A stretch of 64,000 nucleotides of DNA from Larkinella soli (GCF_003703975.1 NZ_QTJY01000010.1:204503-268502), one strand, 5' to 3'; positions 27,894 to 37,777 are shown, counted from the first letter of the stretch. Made by a program: numbers and translations. The notes: generated by a model from the sequence alone, not told the origin.

Positions 27894-30488
27894 TCAGGGC
27901 GCTTTGCGGGCCTGGGCTTCCAGAATCAGCTGGAGGTCGGCTTTCTCGGCCGTGACGTGTTCGTAACTTCCTTTCCCCAGCGTCGCCAGCTTTTTCAGGT
28001 TCCCGGCATTGATGTCGTTCCGGTTGAATGTAAAAACCGTCAGGTTGATCGCCCGCCGGGCATTCTCCTCGACCAGCCGATAGACCGCGTCGCTGATGGG
28101 AAACTCGCCATCCGTCGCCAGAATGATCCGGTTATTGCCCGCCTGCAGATAGCCCTTGTTCACCACCCGGTACGCCAGCCGGATGCCGTCGTTGCCGTCG
28201 GTCTCCCCGGTCGACTGAAGCCCCTCGATCACCCGGGCAATCTGCTCCGTCTCCGTTCCCGGCGTCGGCGGCAGCGCCACCCGCGCCCTGCCCGAATACA
28301 CCACGATCGAAATCCGGTCTTCCAGCCGCAGCAGCGGCAGCAGCGATTTGACCGATTTTTTTAGCAGCGGCAGCTTATACGGTGAATCCATCGACGCCGA
28401 CACGTCCAGCAGCAGAACCATGTTGTTGGTCGCGTAACCGGTCAGGGAAACCGCCTTCTCCGCCGGCCCGGATTCGGCCGGTTTTAGTTCTTCCGCCACC
28501 GGCGGTGCCACCGGTTTCGGAGCAGGCCGACGGCGGAGTATCAGCAGGTTCGGCTGAAGAATGGTTTTCAGGACGCGGGTTTTCGCCAGTTCGCTGAATT
28601 TATTGTATTCGTAGACCAGCCGGTTGTTATAGAAATAATAGAAATCCTCGTACGGGCTCGATCCATATGCCGGAGCCTTCACCAGATGCGCCTTCTCGGC
28701 AAACCGCATCGAGTTTTCGGCAATGTCTTCATAGGGAGAATACGGACAAAGGCCGTTGCTGCGGCCGTAGCGGGTCAGCCCCTTCAGGTTTTGATACTCG
28801 TCGACCAGCAGCGCGCGGGCCAGCGACGCCACCCGCTCCGTGGCCGGCAACTCGGCGGCTTCGCCCTGCAGATACGCCCGGATACCGAACAGAATCCGCT
28901 TATCTTCATCCACCGTATTCAACAGCGCGATTGCGGACGTCTGCCAGGAATCGGCCGGGCGTCTGTAACTTTCATAAACCCGTCGGACATCGTTGTAAAA
29001 CCGCTCTTTCCGCTGGTCGAAGGTATCGAACAGGACGGCATAGCGTTCCAGAATCTCGTCCGAACGCCGGAGCCGGTCCTCCTCATACTGCTTCGCGCCC
29101 GTGTAGGCGATCAGTTCGATACTCAGACCGTCCATTTCCTTCAGAATGTTCATCAGCACCTCGGCCTGCGACTGAAGCGAGGCCCGGTACGGTTCAGGCA
29201 CATGACGCAGCCCGCCAATCACCAGCTGATATTCCGAAGCCGGTATTTTAAACGAATCATGCGAATAGGTCAGCGGGCTGCGCCGGCGGCTTTTCACCGG
29301 ATCGCGGTAATCATCGGCCGTGGACTGGTAATTCCGCACCGTCAGCTGGAGCTGGTTCATCGCCCGCAGCGATTCGTTGACGAAATCGACGCAGCCGTTC
29401 AGGGTGCGGAAGGCAGCCTCTCCGACCGGTTCGGCCACCGGCTTCGTCGTGAAGGGAATCGGAGCCGCATCCCGGAAAACCGGTGTCCGCGCGATCTCCT
29501 TCGGCCCGGCCACCGGCGGGGGCACGATCCCGAAAACCGGTGAAAAAGCCGGAAAATCGAGCAGCTGCCGCGCCGACCGGCTGTAACCCACGAACGACTG
29601 AAAGGTCGCCAGCAGGTCGTTGTTATAATGATTGATCAGATTCAGGTATACCTCGTTCCCGTGACGGGCCGACTGCCGGGCGGCAAACGTGTTATTATTG
29701 ACGGCGTTGCGCTTGACGTCCTGAATCGACCGGAGCGCACTGACAAAACCGTCGACCATGCCGGAAGCGGGATAGGCGATCTTGTCCTTCCCGCCTGCCA
29801 AAGCCGCCATACTTTCCTCCATCGCCGGAATGCTTTCCTGAAACCGCTCCGCCGGCCAGGCCGACGGCCCGGTTTCGTCCAGATAAAACATCCAGCTCTC
29901 GAGCAGTTGCTTCTCGCGCGTCAGCGCCTGCTTCATTTCCTTCTCCATTACGAGGTAGGCATCCCCCTCGTCGAAGGGCTGATACCGGCGGTAGACCCGC
30001 TGAACCAACTGGTAAAACGGTTCCTTCTCCTGCCCGAAACGGCTCACCAGTTCCTGAATTTCCCGAACCAGCGCGTCCGACTGCTTAAATCCGTCCCGCT
30101 GGTAATCCTTCAGACGCACATAGACTTCCAGCGTTTTGGCGGTCTGGTCGAGTTTTTCGAGGAGTTTCCATAGGTTCTTCGCACCGGCCTGCAGCCGTTC
30201 GTTTTCCTCGGCGCTCAGGCCGTTTTCGCTCTCAAGGGCTTTTTTGTAATAATATTCCTCAAGCGGCCCGGACGATTCCAGCCGCAGGCCGTCCCGGTCG
30301 TCGGTCCGATGGCGAACGGCGGCCGGATAATAGGCCTGCATCATCCGGAAACGGCCGGCTACCTCTTTGGAAGACTGATTCAGGAAGGCAACATAATGGT
30401 TCAGTGCCTGCTGGGGAGACTCGCGGAGGGTATGGCCCGCGGCATAAACCGATGAAAAAACCAGGAGAAGGCAGAGGAAGGCGTTCAT
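27894..30488 (-). CDS. Exported protein with C-terminal von Willebrand factor A domain
   Basis: 864 residues with a signal peptide (LCLLLVFSSVYAAGH). The long N-terminal part (about 25-650) is helical, with two similar blocks (LEKLDQTAKTLEVYVRLKDY and LKEMDGLSIELIAYTGAKQY, each followed by RFGQEKEPFYQLVQRVYRRY or FDQRKERFYNDVRRVYESY), so it is an internal duplication. The VWA domain occupies about 685-855, with the MIDAS motif DVSASMDSP. A proline-rich stretch separates them. The protein is probably periplasmic or on the surface; a metal-dependent binding role is inferred from the VWA domain only. It is divergent from the TonB-type gene at 30602. Confidence 0.85.
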   Translation of the reverse strand: MNAFLCLLLVFSSVYAAGHTLRESPQQALNHYVAFLNQSSKEVAGRFRMMQAYYPAAVRHRTDDRDGLRLESSGPLEEYYYKKALESENGLSAEENERLQAGAKNLWKLLEKLDQTAKTLEVYVRLKDYQRDGFKQSDALVREIQELVSRFGQEKEPFYQLVQRVYRRYQPFDEGDAYLVMEKEMKQALTREKQLLESWMFYLDETGPSAWPAERFQESIPAMEESMAALAGGKDKIAYPASGMVDGFVSALRSIQDVKRNAVNNNTFAARQSARHGNEVYLNLINHYNNDLLATFQSFVGYSRSARQLLDFPAFSPVFGIVPPPVAGPKEIARTPVFRDAAPIPFTTKPVAEPVGEAAFRTLNGCVDFVNESLRAMNQLQLTVRNYQSTADDYRDPVKSRRRSPLTYSHDSFKIPASEYQLVIGGLRHVPEPYRASLQSQAEVLMNILKEMDGLSIELIAYTGAKQYEEDRLRRSDEILERYAVLFDTFDQRKERFYNDVRRVYESYRRPADSWQTSAIALLNTVDEDKRILFGIRAYLQGEAAELPATERVASLARALLVDEYQNLKGLTRYGRSNGLCPYSPYEDIAENSMRFAEKAHLVKAPAYGSSPYEDFYYFYNNRLVYEYNKFSELAKTRVLKTILQPNLLILRRRPAPKPVAPPVAEELKPAESGPAEKAVSLTGYATNNMVLLLDVSASMDSPYKLPLLKKSVKSLLPLLRLEDRISIVVYSGRARVALPPTPGTETEQIARVIEGLQSTGETDGNDGIRLAYRVVNKGYLQAGNNRIILATDGEFPISDAVYRLVEENARRAINLTVFTFNRNDINAGNLKKLATLGKGSYEHVTAEKADLQLILEAQARKAP

Positions 30489-30541
30489 GAATAAAACTAT
30501 ATAAATCTACCAAGTAAGGCCCATAATTAAGAACTCAATAG

Positions 30542-30549
30542 TAAATTTG
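30542..30549 (+). promoter_or_regulatory. Candidate -7 box upstream of the TonB-type receptor
   Basis: TAAATTTG matches TAnnTTTG, about 52 bases before the start at 30602. No convincing TTG is present at the -33 position. Confidence 0.4.
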
Positions 30550-30601
30550 CTATAGTTTTTACTTATCCGGTAAATCTGAATACGACCTGACCCTTCAACG
30601 A

Positions 30602-33073
30602 ATGAAAAACCTTCTACCTGCGATTCTTCTGGTTGCTTTTGCCCTGACGGCCCGGGCCCAGAACCCGGCCGCTCCTCCCTCTCAGCTCCCGGCGGTGCCG
30701 TCCGTCGGAGCCAGGTCCGGGAAGATTTCGGGTAAAGTCATGGATGCCGCAAAGAACAAACCCGTCGAGTTCGCGACCGTGGCCCTGATCGACCCGCAGA
30801 CCGGCAAACCCATCGGCGGTATTACCACCAACGAAGCCGGCGAGTTTACGATTACGGGCGTTCCGCCCGGTATGTACCGGGTCGTGATCAGCTTTATCGG
30901 GTATGAAAGCAAAACCATCAATCAGGTAACGGTCGAATCCGGGAAGCCGGCGGTGACGCTGGGGGTTCTCCAGATGCAGACGGATACGCGCACCCTGAAC
31001 GAGGTGGTGGTGACGGCCGAAAAACCGCTGATCGAAGACAAGGACGACCGGGTCGTGTACAATGCCGACAAAGACCTGACCAATACCGGCGGAACAGCCA
31101 TCGACGTCCTGAAAAAAGTACCGATGCTGACGGTCGATCCCGACGGAACCGTGCAGCTCAAGGGCAGCAGCAGCATCAGGGTGCTGATCAACAACAAGCC
31201 GTCGAGCATTATGGCCCGGAGCATCAGTGAAGCCCTTCAGATGATCCCGGCCGAACTGATCAAATCCGTGGAGGTTATTACGGCCCCTTCCGCCAAATAC
31301 GACGGCGAAGGCACCGCCGGGGTAATCAACATCATCACCCGCAACCAGCTGCAGGGCCTGACCGGGGGCGTCAACGCGTCGGTGGGCAGCCGGCGGAGTA
31401 ATCTCGGCGGGAACTTCAACTACAAACGCGACCAACTCAGCATCACGGCCTACGGGGGCGGCAACCTCAACAACTATTACGGCGGCACGGAATCGGTGCG
31501 GCAGAACCTTCAGGACGGGCAGGTGGTCAGCGTCATCGAGCAGGTGAACGCCTGGCGAAACCGGGGCCGCTCGCGGTTCGGCTCCGTCAGCATCGACTAC
31601 GACCTCGACTCGACGAACCGCATCGGGGTGGACGCCAGTTTTGGGGGCGACGCACGCAACACCTTCTCGACCCGTGATACCAAAGTGACTTCCGACAACC
31701 CGCAGGAATTCCGGCGCTACAACAACAGCCGGAACCGCAACGGCAACATGGACGTCAACTTCAATTATACGAAAACGTTCAAACGCAGCCCGGAGCAGGA
31801 ATACACGTTTCTGGCTCAGTATAACCGCAACGACAACCATAGCAGTTACTCGCTGGACCAGTACCCGCTGCCGGAAAGCGAGGTGATCGATTACCGCGAG
31901 CGCAACAATAACGACAACGACCAGAAGGAGCTGACTATTCAGACGGATTACGCCTACCCGTTCTCGACCACCAAACGGCGACTTCTCGAAATCGGCACCA
32001 AAGCCATCCTGCGGGACGTGGGCAGCGAATACCGCCTGGAAAATGCGCAGGGCGGCTCGGCCGACTTCCAGGAAGACCCCCGCCGGGCCAACACCTTCGA
32101 CTACCGCCAGTGGGTCTGGTCGTCGTATGCCTCCTTCCGGATGCGGACCGAAAACCGCTGGGGACTCAGCCTCGGCGGGCGGCTGGAAATGACCGACATC
32201 AAAGCCAACTTCATTTCGACGCAGACGCGCTTCAAAGACCGGTATCAGAACTTTCTGCCGAACGTCACCATCTCGAAGCGGCTGGGCGAGAACGACCGGC
32301 TGAAACTGAACTACAGCCAGCGGATTCAGCGGCCGTCGATCTTCTACCTGAACCCGTACGTGAACTACGCCGACCCGAAAAACATTCAGTCGGGCAACCC
32401 CTTTCTGGACCCGGAACTGGCGCATTCGGTCGAGTTCTCATACAGCACCTTTACCAAAAACGGCCTCACGATCAATGCCATGCTGTTCGGACGGCAGACC
32501 AACAACGCCATCGAACGCATTACCACGGTCGATACGAGCGGGGTGTCGAGCAGCACGTTCCGCAACATCGCCAGGAATTCGACCTACGGCATGAACCTGT
32601 ACGGGGCCGTCCGGCCGGTGAAGCAGTGGAACCTCAGCGGCTCGTTCGGGCTGAACTATAATCTGCTCAACAGCCCGGCCCTCCAGATCACCAATCGCAA
32701 CTGGAGTTATCAGTTCAACCTCAACAGCTCGCTCCAGCTGCCGAAAAACATCAGCCTCCAGGCCAACGGCTCCTACACTTCCCGCCGGATTCAGCTCCAG
32801 GGACAGTCGTCAGGGTTTTACTATTACGGCTTTTCGGCCCGCAAGGAGTTCAAGAAGCAGAACGTTACCGTCACGGCGAACTTTGAAAACCCGTTCCGTC
32901 GCTACAATACCATCGAAACCCTCTTCCGAACGGCCACTTTTATCTCCGACGGCTCCAACTACAATGTGATCCGGAACATTCGGCTCTCCGTCAACTGGCG
33001 TTTCGGGAAGATGAGCGCGACGACGAACCGGGAGAAAAAGAAGATTTCCAACGACGACGGCAAGCGCGATTAA
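30602..33073 (+). CDS. TonB-dependent receptor-like outer-membrane beta-barrel protein
   Basis: 823 residues. The order is signal peptide, a proline/alanine stretch, a carboxypeptidase-regulatory-like domain (about 40-120, KISGKVMDAAKNKPVEFATV), a plug domain (about 140-230, GTAIDVLKKVPMLTVDPDG, SIRVLINNKPSSIM) and a beta-barrel of the OMP_b-brl_3 type (GLSLGGRLEMTDIKANF onward). No SusD or DUF4249 partner is adjacent. Many such proteins are general outer-membrane receptors of unknown ligand. The sugar dehydrogenase gene follows after 35 bases and may be cotranscribed. Confidence 0.92.
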   Translation: MKNLLPAILLVAFALTARAQNPAAPPSQLPAVPSVGARSGKISGKVMDAAKNKPVEFATVALIDPQTGKPIGGITTNEAGEFTITGVPPGMYRVVISFIGYESKTINQVTVESGKPAVTLGVLQMQTDTRTLNEVVVTAEKPLIEDKDDRVVYNADKDLTNTGGTAIDVLKKVPMLTVDPDGTVQLKGSSSIRVLINNKPSSIMARSISEALQMIPAELIKSVEVITAPSAKYDGEGTAGVINIITRNQLQGLTGGVNASVGSRRSNLGGNFNYKRDQLSITAYGGGNLNNYYGGTESVRQNLQDGQVVSVIEQVNAWRNRGRSRFGSVSIDYDLDSTNRIGVDASFGGDARNTFSTRDTKVTSDNPQEFRRYNNSRNRNGNMDVNFNYTKTFKRSPEQEYTFLAQYNRNDNHSSYSLDQYPLPESEVIDYRERNNNDNDQKELTIQTDYAYPFSTTKRRLLEIGTKAILRDVGSEYRLENAQGGSADFQEDPRRANTFDYRQWVWSSYASFRMRTENRWGLSLGGRLEMTDIKANFISTQTRFKDRYQNFLPNVTISKRLGENDRLKLNYSQRIQRPSIFYLNPYVNYADPKNIQSGNPFLDPELAHSVEFSYSTFTKNGLTINAMLFGRQTNNAIERITTVDTSGVSSSTFRNIARNSTYGMNLYGAVRPVKQWNLSGSFGLNYNLLNSPALQITNRNWSYQFNLNSSLQLPKNISLQANGSYTSRRIQLQGQSSGFYYYGFSARKEFKKQNVTVTANFENPFRRYNTIETLFRTATFISDGSNYNVIRNIRLSVNWRFGKMSATTNREKKKISNDDGKRD

Positions 33074-33108
33074 CCTCCTTTCAGCTTTACTACTTACTGT
33101 TTTACCCA

Positions 33109-34389
33109 ATGAAACTTTCGATCCTCCGAACCCTATGCCTGCTGGCCGCGCTGGCCGGAACCCAGACCGCACCGGCCGCAACCGGCGATAAACCGTCTCC
33201 GGCCGGAAAGGCAAAAAGACCCGCCGACGAGGTGGGCCTAAAGCTTCCGGCCGGCTTTTCGGCCAGCATCCTGACCGACCAGCTGCCCGGTGCCCGGCAC
33301 CTCGTGGTGACGAAAACCGGCGATATTTACGTCAAGCTTTCGAAACTGAAGGACGGGAAGGGCATCTACCGGCTGCGCGACACCAATCGGGACGGCGTCA
33401 TCGACGAGCAGACCGGTTTCGGCGACTATCCCGGAACGGGCATCTTCGTGAAAAACGGCTACCTCTATGCGTCTTCCAATACGGGCGTATACCGGTATCA
33501 GTTGAACGAGAATCAGGAAGTGATCCGGCCGGAGCAGCCGGAGCAGATTGTGAAGGGGCTGGTTGCCAAAGACCGTGATCTGTCGAAGTCCATTGCGATC
33601 GACAATGCCTCGAACGTGTACGTGAACGTGGCCTCCTACAACGACGCCTGCCGCCAGGCCGGTACCGGAAAAGGCATGATGCCCTGCCCCCTGCTCGACT
33701 CGGCGGCCGGCATCTGGCGGTTCCGGACCGACAAGCTCAACCAGACTTACGGCGACGGCGTGCGGTTTGCCACGGGCCTCAAGAACGTCGTCGGGCTCGA
33801 CTGGAACCCCCGGACCAATACGCTTTTCGTCATGCAGCACGGCCGCGGCCAGTTCCACGATTTTTATCCGCAGTACTATACGCCGAAGCACAGCGCGGAG
33901 CTGCCGGCCGAGACCATGTACGAACTGCACGAGGGAGCCGACGGCGGCTGGCCGTACGTGTATTACGACCACATTCAGAAGAAAAAGATTCTGGCACCCG
34001 AATACGGCGGTGACGGCAAAAAAACCGGCGGGGAGAAGACCCTGAACCCGGTGGCGGCTTTCCCGGCTCACATGGGTCCGAACGGTCTGCTGTTCTATAC
34101 CGGCACCCAGTTTCCCGAGAAGTACCGGAACGGTGCCTTCATCGCCTTTCACGGCCAGTCGCAGGCCCTTCACAAAGGGTATCTGGTCGCCTTCGTCCCG
34201 TTCAGAAACGGCAAACCCGCCGGGCCGTGGGAGATCTTCGCCGACAATTTTGCCGGTGTGGATCTGCAGAACCCCAGCGGACCGATCCAGCACCGCCCCT
34301 GCGGGCTGGCCCAGGGACCGGACGGCTCGCTCTACGTAACCGATGATCTCGGCGGAGCCGTATACCGGATCACCTACCGGAAAAAATAA
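33109..34389 (+). CDS. Secreted PQQ-type sugar (sorbosone/glucose) dehydrogenase-like protein
   Basis: 426 residues with a signal peptide (LCLLAALAGTQTAPAA). The body is a six-bladed propeller of the soluble glucose/L-sorbosone dehydrogenase family, with RDTNRDGVID, ATGLKNVVGLDWNPRTNTLF, HEGADGGWPYVYYD and the end RPCGLAQGPDGSLYVTDDLG. Members use PQQ and calcium to oxidise sugars in the periplasm, but many Bacteroidota homologues are uncharacterised. It sits between a TonB-type receptor and an orphan hybrid sensor, suggesting uptake, oxidation and sensing of one compound (inference). Confidence 0.88.
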   Translation: MKLSILRTLCLLAALAGTQTAPAATGDKPSPAGKAKRPADEVGLKLPAGFSASILTDQLPGARHLVVTKTGDIYVKLSKLKDGKGIYRLRDTNRDGVIDEQTGFGDYPGTGIFVKNGYLYASSNTGVYRYQLNENQEVIRPEQPEQIVKGLVAKDRDLSKSIAIDNASNVYVNVASYNDACRQAGTGKGMMPCPLLDSAAGIWRFRTDKLNQTYGDGVRFATGLKNVVGLDWNPRTNTLFVMQHGRGQFHDFYPQYYTPKHSAELPAETMYELHEGADGGWPYVYYDHIQKKKILAPEYGGDGKKTGGEKTLNPVAAFPAHMGPNGLLFYTGTQFPEKYRNGAFIAFHGQSQALHKGYLVAFVPFRNGKPAGPWEIFADNFAGVDLQNPSGPIQHRPCGLAQGPDGSLYVTDDLGGAVYRITYRKK

Positions 34390-34430
34390 AGGCCACCCGG
34401 GCGGCTCATTGCCCCGTTCGTTCCGGCCGG

Positions 34431-34488
34431 CGGCCTCATTTCGCGTAACAAAAAAATCGTAATATTTTTTGTTACAGAAATGAGGCCG
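34431..34488. repeat. 58-base near-perfect inverted repeat upstream of the hybrid sensor gene
   Basis: Left arm CGGCCTCATTTC, GC, GTAACAAAAAA; right arm TTTTTTGTTAC, A, GAAATGAGGCCG. The 23 paired positions are interrupted only by GC against A, with a 9-base loop ATCGTAATA. It lies 42 bases after the dehydrogenase stop and 65 bases before the hybrid kinase start. It could be a terminator, an operator or a small transposable remnant. Confidence 0.75.
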
Positions 34489-34552
34489 TTTTCATACTAT
34501 TGCAGTCATTTTCCGGAGCAGTTAAGTATTTTTACCCGAATGCATTCCACCA

Positions 34553-37405
34553 ATGACAAGTAAGGCGGGTCTTAACAAGGGGCTCCTCCCGGCTGCGTTC
34601 CTGTTCTTTTTCTGCCTTGGCCGGATTCTGGCAGCACCTGTTCAACCTTTGGCTCAGAAGGGCATCCTCGATCTCCGGAACGTACGGCTTGAGACCCAAC
34701 CGGTACGGCTGAACGGTGAGTGGAAATGGTATTGGCAGCAGTTACGGACGCCGGGCGCCCCCGAAACCCGGTTCGAATATACGCCCTTTCCCCGTCTGTG
34801 GAGCCGCAGCACCTGGCTCGGCAAATCGCTGTCGTCCTACGGGTATGCCACCTATTCGCTAACGATTCTCCTCCCCCGGCATTCGCAGCCGCTGGCGCTG
34901 CTGGTGCCCGACGCCTATACCTCCTACCGGCTGTATGTCAACGGAACGGAGTTCTGCCGCAGCGGCCTGCCCGGCACCAGCAAACAGGCCACCACGCCCT
35001 TCTGGTCGTCGCAGCTTCGGACGCTTCCGGCGGTGGGCGACAGCCTGAAACTGCTGCTCCAGGTGGCTAATTTCGAGCACTCCAAAGGCGGGCCGTATAA
35101 GGAGATCCGGCTGGGCCTCCGCGATCAGCTGCGGCTGACCCAGGAACAGGACCGCGCCCTCGATTTCTTTCTGGCGGGGTGTCTGTTCATGGGCGGACTT
35201 TTCTTTCTGGGCTTATACCTCTTCGGGCAGAACGACGCTTCGATCCTGTATTTTTCCCTCTTCTGCATCCTCTACAGCTACCGGATCGTCGGGACGGATC
35301 AGTATGCCCTTCATTCGCTGTTTCCGGGCCTGAACTGGAACGTCACCCTCCATCTCGAATACCTCACGCTGTTTCTGGGCGGGGCCATGTTCGCGCTCTA
35401 TACCCGCTCGCTCTACCCGCAGGACGCCCATTCCCTGTTCATGAAGACGCTGGCCTGGATCTGCTTCGGTTTCACGGCCATGACCGTCCTGTTTCCGCCC
35501 CGGCTGTTCACCCACCTGATTCCGCCCTTTCTCTGGCTGATGGTGGTCTATATAGGCTATTCGACTTATGTCTACTGGATCGCGGCCAAAAACCGCCGGC
35601 CCGGAGCGGAGTATGCCGTGATGAGTACCGGGGTGCTGGCCATCGTTATCATTCTGATCACCCTCAAATACCTGGGGCTGGCTCAGCCGCCGAAAGCCGT
35701 TCTGTTTTCCGGCTATGCCCTGTTTTTCTTTCTGCAATCGCTCATTCTGTCGTTTCGTTTCGCCTTTACCCTGAAGAAGGCCAAAGAACAGGCCGAGGTG
35801 AACCTTGAAGTCAGGAGCGAGTTTCTCAGCACGATCAGCCACGAGATCCGGACGCCCCTGAGTCTGATTATCCTGCCGGTGGAACAGCTGCTGCAGGCAG
35901 CCTCTTCCGGTCCTTCCATCGCTACGGCCCAGCTCCGGAAAACGCTGCCCGCCGTATTGCGCAATGCCCGGCACCTGCTCCAGCTGATCAATCAGCTGCT
36001 CGACCTGTCGAAGCTGGAAGCAGGACGTATGAACGTTTCGGAAACGAAAGGCGACATCGGTGTTTTTATCGGCGAGCTGGTCGAATCGTTCCGGCTCGTG
36101 GCCGAAGGGAAAGGCGTCGAACTGATCTTTGAAGCCGGGGTATGCCCCGATGAGGTGGTGTTCGATTCCGATAAGCTGGAGAAAATTACCTATAACCTGC
36201 TGTCGAACGCCCTGAAGTTCACTCCCCCGGGCGGAACGGTCCGGGCCGGCCTGCAATGCGAGGCTTCAGACGCCGATTCGACGCAGCTGCGGCTGGTGAT
36301 CGCCGACACCGGAACGGGCATTCCACCCGACAAACTTCCGTTTATTTTCGACCGGTTTTATCAGGTAGACAACTCGCTGACCCGGTCGTCGAGCGGTACG
36401 GGAATCGGCCTCGCGCTGGTACAGGAACTGACCCAGTTGATGAAAGGCCGCATTCAGGTCGAAAGCGAGGTCGGTCAGGGAACGACCTTTACCCTGGAAC
36501 TTCCGCTCCGTCGGGCCGAACCGACACCCGTATCGGTCCCGGAGCCGCCGGTCCGGGTCGAGGTGAAGGAAACGCCCGATCTCCTCCCTGCGGACGACGA
36601 AGTGCCGGCTTCCGATCCGAACGGAGAAGAGGCCGGCCGGAAGCCGGTCATCCTGCTGGTGGAAGACAACCAGGAACTGCGCAGTTTCATGACCCAGGGC
36701 CTGTCCGGGCCGTTCCGTATCCTGACGGCGGCCGACGGTTTTTCAGGCTGGGAACTCTGCCGGAGCGAACTGCCCGATCTGGTCATCAGCGACATCATGA
36801 TGCCCCGGATGAGCGGCTACAAACTCTGTCGGATGATCAAGGAAAATCCGCTGACCAGCCATATCGCCGTGGTGCTGCTGACCGCCAAATCGGCCATGGA
36901 GAGCAAAATCGAAGGGCTTTCCGCCGGTGCCAACGACTACCTCACCAAACCGTTCCATTACGATGAATTGCTGCTGCGGGTCAACAGCCTGCTGACGTAT
37001 CAGAACGTCCTGCGGGAATACCACCGCCGTCAGCTCTCGCAGCCGGGGCCTTCGCAGGAAGCGAAACAGGTGGAAAACGATTTTCTCCGCAAGGTATACC
37101 AGACGCTGGAAAGCCATCTGGACAACATCCATCTATCGGTGGAGGACGTCGCAACCGAGGTAGCGATGAGTTCGCGGACGCTCAACCGCAAGCTGTTTTC
37201 GCTGACCGGCATGACCGCCCACGAAGTGATCCGGCATTACCGGCTGAAAAAGGCCGCCGAACTGCTGCAGGAGGGATATAATATATCGCAGACCGCCTAT
37301 CAGATCGGCTTCAACAATGCGTCCTATTTTACCCGGATTTTCAAGGAGCATTATGGCTTTACGCCCTCTCAGTACGTGCAGGGCTATAAAAACAGCGACC
37401 AGTAG
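34553..37405 (+). CDS. Hybrid two-component sensor: 7TM-DISM, histidine kinase, receiver, AraC output
   Basis: 950 residues in one chain. The order is signal peptide; a jelly-roll-like extracellular domain (about 35-205); seven membrane helices of the 7TMR-DISM type (about 210-410); HisKA with phospho-His 430 (FLSTISHEIRTPLSL); HATPase (about 535-655, LLSNALKFTPPGG, GTGIGLALV); a receiver domain with phospho-acceptor Asp 747 (VISDIMMPRMSGY); and an AraC helix-turn-helix at the C-terminus (about 850-945). It thus combines sensing and DNA binding. The input is a 7TM-DISM module, not the periplasmic propeller of classical Bacteroides HTCS proteins. No SusCD operon is adjacent; the upstream dehydrogenase and receptor are possible targets. 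Confidence 0.94.
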   Translation: MTSKAGLNKGLLPAAFLFFFCLGRILAAPVQPLAQKGILDLRNVRLETQPVRLNGEWKWYWQQLRTPGAPETRFEYTPFPRLWSRSTWLGKSLSSYGYATYSLTILLPRHSQPLALLVPDAYTSYRLYVNGTEFCRSGLPGTSKQATTPFWSSQLRTLPAVGDSLKLLLQVANFEHSKGGPYKEIRLGLRDQLRLTQEQDRALDFFLAGCLFMGGLFFLGLYLFGQNDASILYFSLFCILYSYRIVGTDQYALHSLFPGLNWNVTLHLEYLTLFLGGAMFALYTRSLYPQDAHSLFMKTLAWICFGFTAMTVLFPPRLFTHLIPPFLWLMVVYIGYSTYVYWIAAKNRRPGAEYAVMSTGVLAIVIILITLKYLGLAQPPKAVLFSGYALFFFLQSLILSFRFAFTLKKAKEQAEVNLEVRSEFLSTISHEIRTPLSLIILPVEQLLQAASSGPSIATAQLRKTLPAVLRNARHLLQLINQLLDLSKLEAGRMNVSETKGDIGVFIGELVESFRLVAEGKGVELIFEAGVCPDEVVFDSDKLEKITYNLLSNALKFTPPGGTVRAGLQCEASDADSTQLRLVIADTGTGIPPDKLPFIFDRFYQVDNSLTRSSSGTGIGLALVQELTQLMKGRIQVESEVGQGTTFTLELPLRRAEPTPVSVPEPPVRVEVKETPDLLPADDEVPASDPNGEEAGRKPVILLVEDNQELRSFMTQGLSGPFRILTAADGFSGWELCRSELPDLVISDIMMPRMSGYKLCRMIKENPLTSHIAVVLLTAKSAMESKIEGLSAGANDYLTKPFHYDELLLRVNSLLTYQNVLREYHRRQLSQPGPSQEAKQVENDFLRKVYQTLESHLDNIHLSVEDVATEVAMSSRTLNRKLFSLTGMTAHEVIRHYRLKKAAELLQEGYNISQTAYQIGFNNASYFTRIFKEHYGFTPSQYVQGYKNSDQ

Positions 37406-37414
37406 CCCGTCCGC

Positions 37415-37777
37415 TTATTTTCCCGGGAACAGATACTTGGTGACGATCACGAAGAAGGCCGTGACGTTCACCGTCGTGGAACCGATCAGGGCGATCGTGA
37501 CGGCCTGGGGAATGTCGAGCAGCCGCAGCCCCTCGGCGATGATGATGCCGAGAATCACCACGAGCCAGCCCACAACCATCCAGAAGATCCACTGCGCGAA
37601 CTTCTTCCGCTCGCTGATGTCCTGAAGCAGCCCCGCCAGCCGGGCGCGTCGCTCCTCCTCATCGTACAGATCGAACTCATTTTTGGAAAGACTGCTGTTG
37701 CGGGGGTCGGCCGCCGAGGATTCGATCAGCCGTCGGAAGGTCTCCTTGGCTTTTTCGCTGCTTTCACTCTCCGGCAT
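37415..37777 (-). CDS. Small two-helix membrane protein, candidate Panacea-associated toxin (PanT-like)
   Basis: 120 residues. A charged cytosolic segment (about 1-60) is followed by two membrane helices (about 61-83, WIFWMVVGWLVVILGIIIAE, and about 90-116, VTIALIGSTTVNVTAFFVIV) with a very short tail. The start overlaps the end of the Panacea-domain gene by 14 bases, so the two are coupled. Panacea (SocA/DUF4065) antitoxins are known to neutralise many unrelated toxins, including small membrane-active ones; membrane disruption is inferred from this pairing, not seen. It could also be a membrane effector unrelated to toxicity. Confidence 0.65.
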   Translation of the reverse strand: MPESESSEKAKETFRRLIESSAADPRNSSLSKNEFDLYDEEERRARLAGLLQDISERKKFAQWIFWMVVGWLVVILGIIIAEGLRLLDIPQAVTIALIGSTTVNVTAFFVIVTKYLFPGK

